A DNA stretch of 10,162 nt from Pavlovales sp. CCMP2436 (GCA_026770615.1 MU631414.1:99322-109483); one strand, 5' to 3'. Shown: positions 1 through 7,061, counted from the stretch's first letter. Notes: generated by a model from the letters alone, not told the origin. Made by a program: numbers and translations.

Positions 1-306
1 AGCTACTGGCAGGTGTCTGCGATCGACTGGAGTCGTGCTTAGCAGAGAGGCTCAAAAGCGGCAAGGAGACGAGCCAAGGTCCTCCAGCGTAGAGCCCGTG
101 CCCACCTGCTTGCCGGCTGGTCAGGCGTAGCCCAGCCTGCAGCAGCCCAGCCCGCCGCCGCCCAGGACGCTGCAGCAGCCCAGCCCCCGGGCGCACTGCC
201 GCTGCGTGTGCCGGCGGACACGCCACAGAGTGCGCCACCGAGCGAGCCGTCGATGGGCACTGCGCTACCGCTGCCGTCGCCGAGCACGCTGCGCGCTGAG
301 CCGGCG
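1..306. other. Gene-free or unassigned edge region with a 17-base direct repeat
   Basis: I see no convincing gene here. A GC-rich stretch holds a perfect 17-base direct repeat, CTGCAGCAGCCCAGCCC, at 137-153 and 170-186. Read on the minus strand it would give Ala/Gly/Trp-rich repeats of the WAAAG type. That minus frame is open for about 80 codons but has no ATG at its head and no recognisable domain. It may be 3' flank, or a downstream exon of the minus-strand gene ending at 307, but nothing in the sequence proves either. Confidence 0.4.
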
Positions 307-1938
307 CTAGAAAGGTGCGTTCACCCACAACACACTGCCCAGCCGGCTCCCCAGTCCTCTCCATCGACGCCTCAGCTCCATCAGCTGGGCATGGTCCACA
401 CGTGTCCACTTGGCGCGGGGGGTTATAGGCTCAACCTCTACCCTCCTGTGCCCCACGTCTACTGCTACCATAGCTGCTGCAGCAGCCCGTTCCAACGTCC
501 TTGCTCTTGGCGCGGCAAGTAGGCACCTGATCCGCTCCCTCGCTTCGCGCAGCTCGCGCTGGTTAGCCTTGAGGGCGGAGTCTGCCATTTGCTGCTCGGG
601 AGTGAGCTCGACTCGACCGCGTCGCGCGATAGGCGTGAAGCCATTGCAGTCTCGCGCTAGCCCAGCGATGGTTCTCCTCTTTTCCAGCAACTCCACCCTG
701 GTGTCCATGATGTGATCGCGCTGCATGCACGCCTCCTTGAGCACCTCCCTATCCCGTCGCTTATCTGCTCGCATCTGAGCAGGTGACGCGGCAGCGCACC
801 GGGACGAGGGCTTCATGGAAGGGTCGCGAGGGTGCGGTGTATCAGTGCGATCTGAACCGGAGTGTCGCTTGGATGAGGCCACCCCTCCACTGGCCTTCGA
901 CTTCAGGTGGCGCAGCTGGGCCCGCGCCTGTCTCTCCTCCTGGGCATAGGATGCGACAGCATGCCCGGCTACGGGAGTGCGTCCAGCTGCTGCGTGCCAC
1001 GCAGGAGCACGTCTGGCGGTGCCCACCCTCGCCCCCAAGCGGTTGCTGCTGCGCTGTCGTGGCTGCTGCAGCTGCTGCTGCTGCTGCTCTCGGGGTGGCA
1101 GCTGGCGCTGGTGCTGCTCATGGGGCGGCAGCTGGCGCTGGTGCTGCTCTCCGGGCGGCTGATGGCGCTGTTCTCGGGGCTGCTGCTGCTGCTGCTCTCC
1201 AGGCGGCGGCTGCTGCTGCTCTCCCTGCTGCTGCTCTCCGGGCGGCAGCTGGCGATGCTGCTGCTCTCCGGACGGTAGCTGGCGCTGCTCTCGGTGAGGC
1301 GGCTGCTGCTCTCCGGGCGGCTGCTGATGCTCAAGGGGCGGCAACTGGCGCTGGTGCTGCTCTCCGGGCGTCGGCTGCTGCTGCTCTCCCTGGTGCTGCT
1401 CTCCAGGCGGCGGCTGCTGTTGCTGTTGCTCACTGGGCGGCAGCTGGCGCTGGTGCTGCTCTCCGGGCGACGGCTGCTGCTGCTCGCGGGGCGGTAGCTG
1501 GCTCTGGCTCTGCTCTCCCTGTTGCTGCTCTCCCTGCTGCTGCTCTCCGGGAGGCAGCTGACGCTGTTGCTGCTCTCCGGGCGGCTGCTGGCGCTGTAGC
1601 TGCTCACGGAGCAGCAGCAGGCTCTGGTGCCGCTCTCGGGGCGGCGGCTGCTGTCGCTCTCCCTGCTGCTGCTCACGGGGCGGCTGCTGCTGCTCACGGG
1701 GCGGCAGCTGGCGCTGCTCTCCCTGCTGCCGAGCCCGTGTGTGGCCGCCCCCTGTGTCCCCACGGCGTACAGCAGCACGCTCGCCTGCGTGCCCAGCTGC
1801 ACTCTCAGCTGTCTTCTTCACGTCGACGGGCGGGGCAACGGCGGCGGCTTGTAGCGCGGCGAGCGCGGCGGTGACGGCTGCAATTGCAGCGGCCGAGCTC
1901 CTGGCCTCGTACTCGGCCTGCATGAGCTCGTCTCTCAT
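307..1938 (-). CDS. Gln/Pro/Glu-rich repeat protein with a basic helical C-terminus
   Basis: I do not recognise this gene. An ATG at 1938 opens 543 codons ending in TAG. Residues 1-60 are Ala-rich with a short amphipathic helix. Residues of about 69-297 are a degenerate tandem repeat built from units such as GEQQQRQLPP and GEQHQ, encoded by CAG-rich DNA. Residues of about 300-400 are basic and probably disordered. Residues of about 405-485 are charged and helical (EKRRTIAGLARD, then QRELREARERIRCLL), so a coiled coil is possible. The last 40 residues contain KWTRVDHAQLMELRRRW, which resembles part of a SANT/Myb helix but is too short to assign. The non-repetitive C-terminus argues that this frame is truly coded, rather than being one of the repeat-kept-open frames around it. 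It lies in frame with the upstream gene across two TAG codons, so it may be the 3' half of one larger gene. Its function is unknown. Confidence 0.55.
   Translation of the reverse strand: MRDELMQAEYEARSSAAAIAAVTAALAALQAAAVAPPVDVKKTAESAAGHAGERAAVRRGDTGGGHTRARQQGEQRQLPPREQQQPPREQQQGERQQPPPRERHQSLLLLREQLQRQQPPGEQQQRQLPPGEQQQGEQQQGEQSQSQLPPREQQQPSPGEQHQRQLPPSEQQQQQPPPGEQHQGEQQQPTPGEQHQRQLPPLEHQQPPGEQQPPHREQRQLPSGEQQHRQLPPGEQQQGEQQQPPPGEQQQQQPREQRHQPPGEQHQRQLPPHEQHQRQLPPREQQQQQLQQPRQRSSNRLGARVGTARRAPAWHAAAGRTPVAGHAVASYAQEERQARAQLRHLKSKASGGVASSKRHSGSDRTDTPHPRDPSMKPSSRCAAASPAQMRADKRRDREVLKEACMQRDHIMDTRVELLEKRRTIAGLARDCNGFTPIARRGRVELTPEQQMADSALKANQRELREARERIRCLLAAPRARTLERAAAAAMVAVDVGHRRVEVEPITPRAKWTRVDHAQLMELRRRWRGLGSRLGSVLWVNAPF
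1044..1740 (-). repeat. CAG-rich coding minisatellite (polyQ/E/P)
   Basis: Degenerate units of about 15-33 bases made of CAG/CTG runs and CTCCGGGCGGCAGCTGGCGC-like blocks on the plus strand fill this interval. Unit lengths are mostly multiples of three, so several frames stay open on both strands. In the minus frame of the gene they encode EQQQ, EQHQRQLPP and GEQQQ units. The densest pure triplet tract, (CTG)n at about 1063-1086, is a likely site of length variation. Confidence 0.8.
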
Positions 1939-1944
1939 CTACTA
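1939..1944 (-). other. Two consecutive in-frame TAG codons between two long frames
   Basis: On the minus strand the bases read ATG TAG TAG ATG. The two stops separate the upstream frame (ending MAIM) from the downstream frame (beginning MRDELMQAEYEARS), which share one phase. Without these six bases the open frame would run about 1,220 codons. Termination-reinitiation, readthrough or a small intron are all possible. One frame-preserving GT-AG candidate is 1986 down to 1918 (69 bases, GTGGAG to CATGCAG, phase 0). It lacks a clear polypyrimidine tract. Confidence 0.6.
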
Positions 1945-3783
1945 CATGATGGCCATACTTATTTCGTACTCCTCTCTAGACTCCACGTAGATGGATGTAA
2001 GAGGTGCTGGCGCGTGCTGAGCCGGACGCTTGTTCGGGGCAGAGTCGGCCGCAGGTGAGCCAGCGGTTGAGTGTCGCTGCCTCTCCTCCGTCGAACTCAC
2101 TGTGCCGGCCGCCGCTGAGCCTGCCGCCGAAGTTGCGGCCGTGCCCATCTCCGCCTTTACCAAGGGTGGAGGGAGACGCACCGGCGCTAGGCTTGCAGCA
2201 ACCGCGCTCTCGAGCTTCACCATCTCTGCGGTTGCTGCGGCTGCGGCGGCAAATGCGACCACAGCGGTGACGGCAGCGGCGTCTGCGGCGCTGGCAGCAG
2301 CAGCTTCGGTGGCGGCGACGGAGGCGGCTTTGGCAGCAGATTGCGCCTTAGCTGCAATCTTGGCGTTTGTGCGGTTGATTGCAGCTTTGTTGGGTCGGAT
2401 CGCGCCCTCGATCGCAAGTGACGAGGGCGTGGACCCGACCAAAATCCAGCCCTCCGAGTCGCTGGCGCGTGTAGATTTGCGGCATGTACTCCTCTGCGCC
2501 CGCAGTTGTGCCCTGTACACAAGTTGTAGCCCCAGGTCGCGCGCCAATCGCCCTTGGCCTTCGGTAGGGGCGCCGACCCGCCCAGCGGAAGGCGCGCTGC
2601 CAGCCGCTAAGCTCAGCGCGCTGCCCTTGGCGCTCGGCGCGCTGCCCACGGCGCTCGGCGCGCTGGCCGCGGCGCTCGGCGCGCCAGCCGCGGTGCTCGG
2701 CAAGCTGGCCGTAGCGTTCGGCACACCGGCCGCGGCGCCCGGCGCGTTGCCTATGGCGCTCGGCGCGCTTGTAGCGGCGCTCGGCGCGCCGACCGCGGCG
2801 CCCGGCTCGCTGCTCACGGCGTTCGGCGCGCCAGCCGCGGTGCTCGGCGCGCTGGCCGTAGCGTTCGGCACACCGGCCGCGGCGCCCGGCGCGTTGCCTA
2901 TGGCGCTCGGCGCGCTTGCCGCGGCGCTCGGCGCGCCGACCGCGGCGCCCGGCTCGCTGCCCACGGCGCTCAGCGCGCTGGCCGCGGCGCTCGGTGCGCC
3001 GGCTGCGGCGCTCGGCGCGCAGACCGTGGCGCTCGGCGCGCTGGCCGCGGCGCCCGGCTCGCTGCCCACGGCGCTCAGCGCGCTGGCCGCGGCGCTCGGT
3101 GCGCCGGCTGCGGCGCTCGGCGCGCAGACCGTGACGCTCGGCGCGCTGGCCGTGGCGCTCGGCACGCTGGCCTCGGCGTTCGGCGTGCTAGCCGCAGCGC
3201 TCGGCGCGCCGGCCGCGGTGCCCGGCGCCCTGCCCACGGCGCTCTGCGCGCTGGCCACGACGCCCGGCCCGCCGCCCGTGGCGCTCGGCGTGCTGGTCAT
3301 GGCGCCCGGTATCGGCGGCGCACCCAGCAGTGCGGACTGCACTGGGCGACACACGCGGTGTAGGCTTTGCCAGCGGTCGCAGCACCGCTGCGTCGGCGCT
3401 GGCCGGGGCATCTCCTTCGAGAATGGCTTGAAGGCGAGCGTAGGCTTGTCCAACGTACCCTGTGTTTCACCCAGCGCCAGCACGCTCGGCTGCAGCTCGC
3501 CCGTGCTTGGCTTCTGCCCCTCCAGTGGCTCGTCGAATCGGGCGCAGGCAGGCTGGAAGCCGTCCTTCAGCTGGGCCGTATCACGCCTGGCGATCTCGTT
3601 GGCGCGCCGCGGTAGCTCTCTCGACAGCCGCATGTCCCCTCTCGGCGGCTGCCCAGTCTCGCTCAGCTGGGCCGCGAGCTGCCCAGCCGCCTTCATCCCT
3701 TCGAGCAGCGTCTCGCCCAGCATGAGGATTGCCGCGATGCGGGTGCTGCATTGGCTGTCCGAGTCACATCCTGCTGTCGACAT
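1942..3783 (-). CDS. Ala/Pro/Ser heptapeptide-repeat protein
   Basis: I do not recognise this gene. The frame is open from a TGA at 3979-3981, but the first ATG is at 3783 (MSTAGCDSDSQCSTR), giving 613 residues before TAG. Residues 1-150 are non-repetitive with helical segments (RIAAILMLGETLLEGMKAAG) and several Cys. Residues of about 155-397 are around 30 heptads of the type SAPSAAA, GAPSAAA, SEPGAAV or NAPGAAA. Residues of about 400-613 include an Ala-rich, probably helical stretch (AAAASAADAAAVTAVVA) and end near EEYEISMAIM. No signal peptide, catalytic motif or metal site is visible. A structural or scaffold role would fit such a composition but is only a guess. A long antisense frame overlaps it. 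I prefer the minus frame because it has an ATG, non-repetitive ends and phase continuity with the next gene. Confidence 0.5.
   Translation of the reverse strand: MSTAGCDSDSQCSTRIAAILMLGETLLEGMKAAGQLAAQLSETGQPPRGDMRLSRELPRRANEIARRDTAQLKDGFQPACARFDEPLEGQKPSTGELQPSVLALGETQGTLDKPTLAFKPFSKEMPRPAPTQRCCDRWQSLHRVCRPVQSALLGAPPIPGAMTSTPSATGGGPGVVASAQSAVGRAPGTAAGAPSAAASTPNAEASVPSATASAPSVTVCAPSAAAGAPSAAASALSAVGSEPGAAASAPSATVCAPSAAAGAPSAAASALSAVGSEPGAAVGAPSAAASAPSAIGNAPGAAAGVPNATASAPSTAAGAPNAVSSEPGAAVGAPSAATSAPSAIGNAPGAAAGVPNATASLPSTAAGAPSAAASAPSAVGSAPSAKGSALSLAAGSAPSAGRVGAPTEGQGRLARDLGLQLVYRAQLRAQRSTCRKSTRASDSEGWILVGSTPSSLAIEGAIRPNKAAINRTNAKIAAKAQSAAKAASVAATEAAAASAADAAAVTAVVAFAAAAAATAEMVKLESAVAASLAPVRLPPPLVKAEMGTAATSAAGSAAAGTVSSTEERQRHSTAGSPAADSAPNKRPAQHAPAPLTSIYVESREEYEISMAIM
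2590..3321 (-). repeat. 21-base (heptapeptide) coding minisatellite with higher-order units
   Basis: The basic unit on the plus strand is close to GCGCTCGGCGCGCTGGCCGC plus one base, 21 bases, encoding one heptad on the minus strand. Higher-order duplications are visible. A 105-base block (five heptads) starts at 2951 and repeats from 3056 almost unchanged. A 147-base block (seven heptads) starts at about 2804 and lies one period upstream of 2951. This indicates recent unequal exchange in exact multiples of 21. Confidence 0.85.
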
Positions 3784-4073
3784 AGTGGGCCCCGCGCGGC
3801 GGCCCAACGGTGCTCCTGAGGTCTCCCCCGAGTACTGTCTCTCTCGCCAATCAGCGTCGGCCAACGGCCGACATCGTGTTAAGTTACCAACGGCCCGGGC
3901 TGCTGGCTCATTCGAGCGGGTTGCGGATCCTCTCTGAGTGGGGGGGGGGGCAGCCTCGTTGCCAGACCCCAACCTTCTTCACCTAACCGTGCGCGGACCA
4001 CCGCATCTAGCACACCAGCGGCAGAATCATGTCGATCACTGCGTAGGCGGCACAGGAGTCGCTGCGGCGCCTA
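3784..4073. promoter_or_regulatory. Divergent intergenic region with an 11-base G run
   Basis: This is the only space between the minus-strand heptad gene (ATG at 3783) and the plus-strand Sel1/MYND gene (ATG at 4074). It must therefore hold both start regions if both are transcribed. A run of 11 G lies at 3940-3950. No convincing TATA box is seen. The boundaries are inferred from the flanking starts only. Confidence 0.35.
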
Positions 4074-4986
4074 ATGGAGTGGACGATAACACAAAAGGAG
4101 ACGAGGCGCCTGCTGAAGGAGGCTCCGGCCGATCAGGGCTACGCTGGGAACTCCGACCCGCAGAACTGGCATGATGCGGCGCGGCACTTCAAAGCCGAGG
4201 CCGAGCTGGGCGATGTGCGAGCGCAAGGCACATTTGGCATCAGCTGCATGCTGGAGCACGGCATGGCTCAGGACCTTGCATGAGCAGCACGCTACTTCCG
4301 CCTCGCCGCCGACCAGGGTGATGTCGCGCAGAGTTGGCTCGTTACTTCTGCGAGAGTGGCATGGGCGGCGTGAAGTGTGACATGGCAGTGCGCCTGTACC
4401 GTGCCGCAGCGGCGCAGGGCGACGCGAGGGCGCTGGCGCAACTGGGCGTTCTCGACGAGAAGGGCAGGGGAATGTTGCAGAGCGACGAGGAGGTGACCGC
4501 GTGCTACGCCGCAGCGTCCGCGGTTGGCGCAGAAAGCCTTTTCGCATACGGGGTGCAGCACCTAACGGAGTTCGGCGGGCGGAAGGCGCCGGAAGCCTTC
4601 ACCATCCAGCTCGCCGTACGCGACCTGGCCCTCGCCGCCAGGTTGGGACACGTGGGGCCGTCGGGAAGCTCACCTCGATCTCGAGCCGGCGCGAAGTCGC
4701 GTCCACCTGCTGCATGGGCTGCGGCGCGACGCGCAAGTTACTGACGTGCGCAAAGTGCGGGATCGCCGTCTTTTGCGACCGTGCCTGTCAGATGCACACG
4801 TGGGAGACGCACAAGCCGAGCTGCCAGCAGTGGCGCAACGAGGGTAAGGACTCGGAGGAGGGGGAGGTGGTGGACCTGGCGTCTTTGCCGATAAAGGAGC
4901 TCAAGTGCAGGTTAGACCGGCGCAAGATCAACTACGCGGGCGTGCTCGAGCGCGCCGTGCTCGTCGAGCTGCTCGAGGACGTCTAG
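4074..4986 (+). pseudogene. Sel1-repeat protein with MYND zinc finger and SAP-like tail (frame interrupted)
   Basis: An ATG at 4074 follows an in-frame TAG and begins MEWTITQKETRR. Sel1-like units follow: HDAARHFKAEAELGDVRAQ; AARYFRLAADQGDVAQ; AVRLYRAAAAQGDARALAQL; and a weaker fourth. Then comes a MYND finger at 4711-4824 with all eight ligands (CMGC, CAKC, CDRAC, HKPSC), an acidic linker, and a C-terminus LPIKELKCRLDRR...VELLEDV resembling SAP/MANF-type helices. Sel1 and MYND modules bind proteins, so an adaptor role is likely. The frame breaks three times: a TGA at 4281-4283, a shift at 4331/4332 and another in the G run 4654-4657. Each shift is repaired by one extra G, and homology runs directly across, leaving no room for introns. 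With them repaired the product would be about 304 residues. It could be a decayed gene, or an intact gene with assembly errors. The TGA is not explained by a missing base. Confidence 0.8.
4711..4824 (+). other. MYND-type zinc finger coding segment
   Basis: The ligand order is CxxC, eight residues, CxxC, five residues, CxxxC, seven residues, HxxxC. This is the full MYND pattern with no ligand missing. It binds two zinc ions in known families and serves protein-protein contacts. The segment lies wholly in one frame, downstream of the second frame break. Confidence 0.9.
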
Positions 4987-5677
4987 TTCAGACTTGCTCC
5001 GAATCCGACGACATATCATCACTTGCTCGCTGCTCGAACATCGAAACAAGATTTATATCCGAGTCTGACGCGTAGAACATTGAGTTTTACTCATTCCACT
5101 AAAACTAACTCGACAGCAGGTACAAATTATAGCTTTGTATGAAGAGTACAACATTCAGAACAGTCAGATCAGAACAGTCAGACGCCAGCTTGAATTTCTA
5201 TCATAAATATATTGCTCGGCCTGGGCAGCTCCGCAGCTGCACTAGCTATCGCCTGTTGTCGCCTCCTACGGCCCGACGCGCAAATCCAGGCTCTTGACCT
5301 TGTCCGTATATATTTCCGGCCGCAACGAAATTCAATAAAAAAGTAACCGATGGCAAGATAACCTAGGCCTCGGTCAATCGCTCGCGGGCACGTCAGCCTA
5401 CCCGGCAGTGGCCGCATAATTTATTTTTTCGGCTGGACAATTGATATTAATTAAACTACCCGCGAAACCCTGCGCAGAATTAAATTCGAACAACTTCATT
5501 TTTTTTCTTCGCAACTAATTTATGAGGGCCGAGCACTGCAAGATATTCTTCTGGGTCAGTGCCCCCTCACTCTCATTAGTGTTACATATACATGGCTCGT
5601 ATTCTTTCACGATCCGCGCACTGCACGCTTACGCTTGCACTCACATGGCGGGTGCAGCCGCAGGTGGTGGCAGGTGT
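4987..5677. other. Gene-free AT-rich spacer between converging genes
   Basis: No gene is supported here. The spacer lies between the 3' ends of the plus-strand Sel1/MYND gene and the minus-strand gene ending at 5678, so it should hold both 3' ends. An AATAAA-type hexamer is present near 5333-5338 on the plus strand, but its use as a poly(A) signal is not known for this organism. A perfect tandem 14-base repeat sits at 5155-5182. Short AT-rich blocks (5410-5460, 5495-5525) are otherwise unremarkable. Confidence 0.5.
5155..5182. repeat. Perfect 14-base tandem duplication
   Basis: TCAGAACAGTCAGA occurs at 5155-5168 and again immediately at 5169-5182 with no mismatch. Confidence 0.9.
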
Positions 5678-6043
5678 TCATAGCGCCTGGCCCAGACCCT
5701 GCTTGCCGCGCTTGCCCGACGAAGGCGACTGGCGTGCGAGCCGCGCGGCGCGCACCGCCTCGCACGCGTAGTCGCGCTGGGTGGGGATCGCGCGCGCCGT
5801 GCCGCCGAGGGAGGTGCCGCCCGCCTTGGCCGCGCGCGCGCCGTTCAGCCGGGAGGCGGCGTGCAGGGCGGAGACGGCCGCGTCAAAGTCGTAGCCGCGC
5901 CCGTTCTCTACGTGCGCTGCGGCGGCGGCTGCGGCTGCGGCTACGGCGGCGCCCGCCGGCGGAGAGACGTCGAGTGCGCTGCCCGCTGGCGAGCCGAGGA
6001 GGGAGGGAGACGCCCTAGCCATAGGCTGTATGACGACGCGCAT
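5678..6043 (-). CDS. Unknown Ala-rich small frame, possible 3' exon
   Basis: I do not recognise this frame. From an ATG at 6043 it runs 121 codons to TGA. The same frame is open upstream to a TAG at 6068-6070, reading LRAERAEAMRVVIQPMARAS. It contains a poly-Ala tract and then a non-repetitive helical stretch (DFDAAVSALHAASRLNGARA, later QRDYACEAVRAARLARQ) that looks coded. It lies just downstream of the RPELNGR-type fragment on the same strand but in another phase. It may be the next exon of that gene. A TCTGCAG and a TAG just before LRAERAEA could act as 3' splice sites, but I could not find a convincing matching donor in the right phase. It could also be a separate small gene. Confidence 0.4.
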   Translation of the reverse strand: MRVVIQPMARASPSLLGSPAGSALDVSPPAGAAVAAAAAAAAAHVENGRGYDFDAAVSALHAASRLNGARAAKAGGTSLGGTARAIPTQRDYACEAVRAARLARQSPSSGKRGKQGLGQAL

Positions 6044-6099
6044 CGCCTCGGCCCGCTCCGCCCGCAGCTACTGCAGACGCGTGCGCGCGAAAGACTCTC

Positions 6100-6432
6100 T
6101 CACTCCCACTCCCAGCCGAGCGCGAGCAGGCTCGCGGGGCGCACGCCGAGCGGCGCGAGCCTGCTCCGGTCGAGCTGGACGCGCCAGCGCCCTTGCAAGC
6201 CCACCCAGCCGAGCAGGCGCACCTCGCGCCCGTTCAGTTCGGGGCGAGCCGCCAGCCCGCCGAGCGTCGCCATGAGCCGGCGATGGGTGCCGCCCGGCTG
6301 CTGCGCGGGCGCCAGCTCGAGATTGACCGACGCGACGGGCACGGAGGCGCGCTCGCCGTCGTCCAGCTCGAGCTCGACCGACTCCCACTCGACGGAGACG
6401 GCTGTCACGACGCCCTCGCGCCCGTAATCTAA
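6100..6432 (-). pseudogene. Fragment with RPELNGR-type (Tudor/KOW-like) domain, 5' end missing
   Basis: The frame reads DYGREGVVTAVSVEWESVEL, then an LDDGE...VNLEL stretch, then AARPELNGREVRLLGWV, GRWRVQLD and GVRPASLLAL before TGA. The pattern RPELNGR, then GRW-V-L, then VRP--L is a small beta-barrel-like module that I associate with algal MYND and ankyrin proteins. This is recalled knowledge, not a search. The open frame has no ATG at its head (the first Met is internal, in RRLMATLGG). Upstream of about 6432 it runs into the tRNA-like sequence. So the 5' exon is either elsewhere or was removed by an insertion. It may join the frame ending at 5678 by splicing or after a one-base repair. Its function is unknown. 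Confidence 0.4.
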
Positions 6433-6500
6433 TGGTTGATGGTAGTCTAATGGTTCGGACCCCCACCCTGAAAAGCGGAGGTAACGGGTTCAACTCTAAC
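6428..6500 (+). mobile_element. tRNA-like head, candidate SINE 5' end
   Basis: TAGTCTAATGG (6443-6453) fits the RNA polymerase III A-box pattern. GGTTCAACTCT (6487-6497) fits the B-box well, 44 bases downstream. A four-pair D-arm can be drawn (GTCT with GGAC around AATGGTTC). The anticodon and T arms pair poorly and there is no acceptor stem, so a working tRNA is unlikely. TCTAATGGTT is duplicated at 6428-6437 and 6446-6455. The following GC-rich stretch (about 6500-6640) could be a tRNA-unrelated body. The 3' end is not defined. Confidence 0.35.
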
Positions 6501-6786
6501 TCTAGTGTCGGCCACGCCTTGTGGCTCCTTTAGATGGGCACCCCCTGGAAGCCGGTTTGGCCCCGCACCTCCCTTCCCGTCGCTTGGTTGAGCGCCGGGG
6601 AGGAGATTGGGACTTCGGACTGAAAAGATCGTTGTCCCCAGGCGAGCTGTTATAAAATCAAACTTTTAACATAAAAATTCCCTGAAGCCATTGCCCGAGC
6701 GTTCTTTTAAAAAAACGGCCTTTGGACCCCATAGAGCCATTACAAATAGCAGCTCTGTTCTTCTAACGATCAATGTTATCTTCCCG
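6501..6786. other. Gene-free stretch after the tRNA-like head
   Basis: No gene is seen. The first 140 bases are GC-rich and could belong to the SINE-like element. From 6650 the sequence is AT-rich with A and T runs (6700-6718), which might be its tail. Neither boundary is marked by a visible target-site duplication. Confidence 0.35.
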
Positions 6787-6802
6787 GAGCGACTGATCCC
6801 GG
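6787..6802 (+). repeat. Satellite motif copy on the left flank of the inverted-repeat element
   Basis: GAGCGACTGATCCCGG at 6787-6802 also occurs at 7710-7725, and with one changed base at 7725-7740. It has the same orientation on both sides of the element at 6811-7708. Confidence 0.8.
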
Positions 6803-6810
6803 ATGATCCC

Positions 6811-6869
6811 GGGGCTATGGCTTCGGTCACCCCCGGTCAGTCCGCAAGTGGGGGACGACCATCCTGAGC
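6811..6869 (+). repeat. Left terminal inverted repeat
   Basis: This 59-base arm pairs with 7661-7708 on the opposite strand. It carries an extra stretch of about 11 bases (around 6841-6852) not present in the right arm. Confidence 0.8.
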
Positions 6870-7032
6870 ACTGTGCGCCTCCATAATTAAAGACAGAGCT
6901 TGGTCTAGGCGTGCTGGATTCGTCTCGGAGAGCTTTATTCTATACATTTATCAAATATTTGTAAATTTGAATGCGTGGGGTAGTAAATCAGTAACTAACA
7001 AAGTGGTCTTTTTAAATTGGGGGATTGGTTGA

Positions 7033-7061
7033 TACAGGGGTCGAAACCCGAAATAGTGGCG
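7033..7061 (+). repeat. Internal inverted repeat, left copy (partner 7432-7461)
   Basis: GGGGTCGAAACCCGAAATAG in this copy matches the reverse complement of 7432-7461 (GTGGGTCGAAATCCGAATTA) at most positions. The pair is about 370 bases apart inside the inverted-repeat element. Confidence 0.65.

Noticed and set aside
783..1874. Long plus-strand frames across the Gln-rich repeat (Ala-rich and Leu-rich products)
   Set aside because: They are kept open only by the triplet-periodic repeat and have no non-repetitive domain. The minus frame has a unique C-terminus and is the better gene.
5178..5417. Minus-strand 79-codon frame in the spacer
   Set aside because: Short, no recognisable motif, AT-rich context and no support from neighbours.
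6439..6500. A functional tRNA gene
   Set aside because: The A and B boxes are good, but the T arm and anticodon arm do not pair and no acceptor stem exists.
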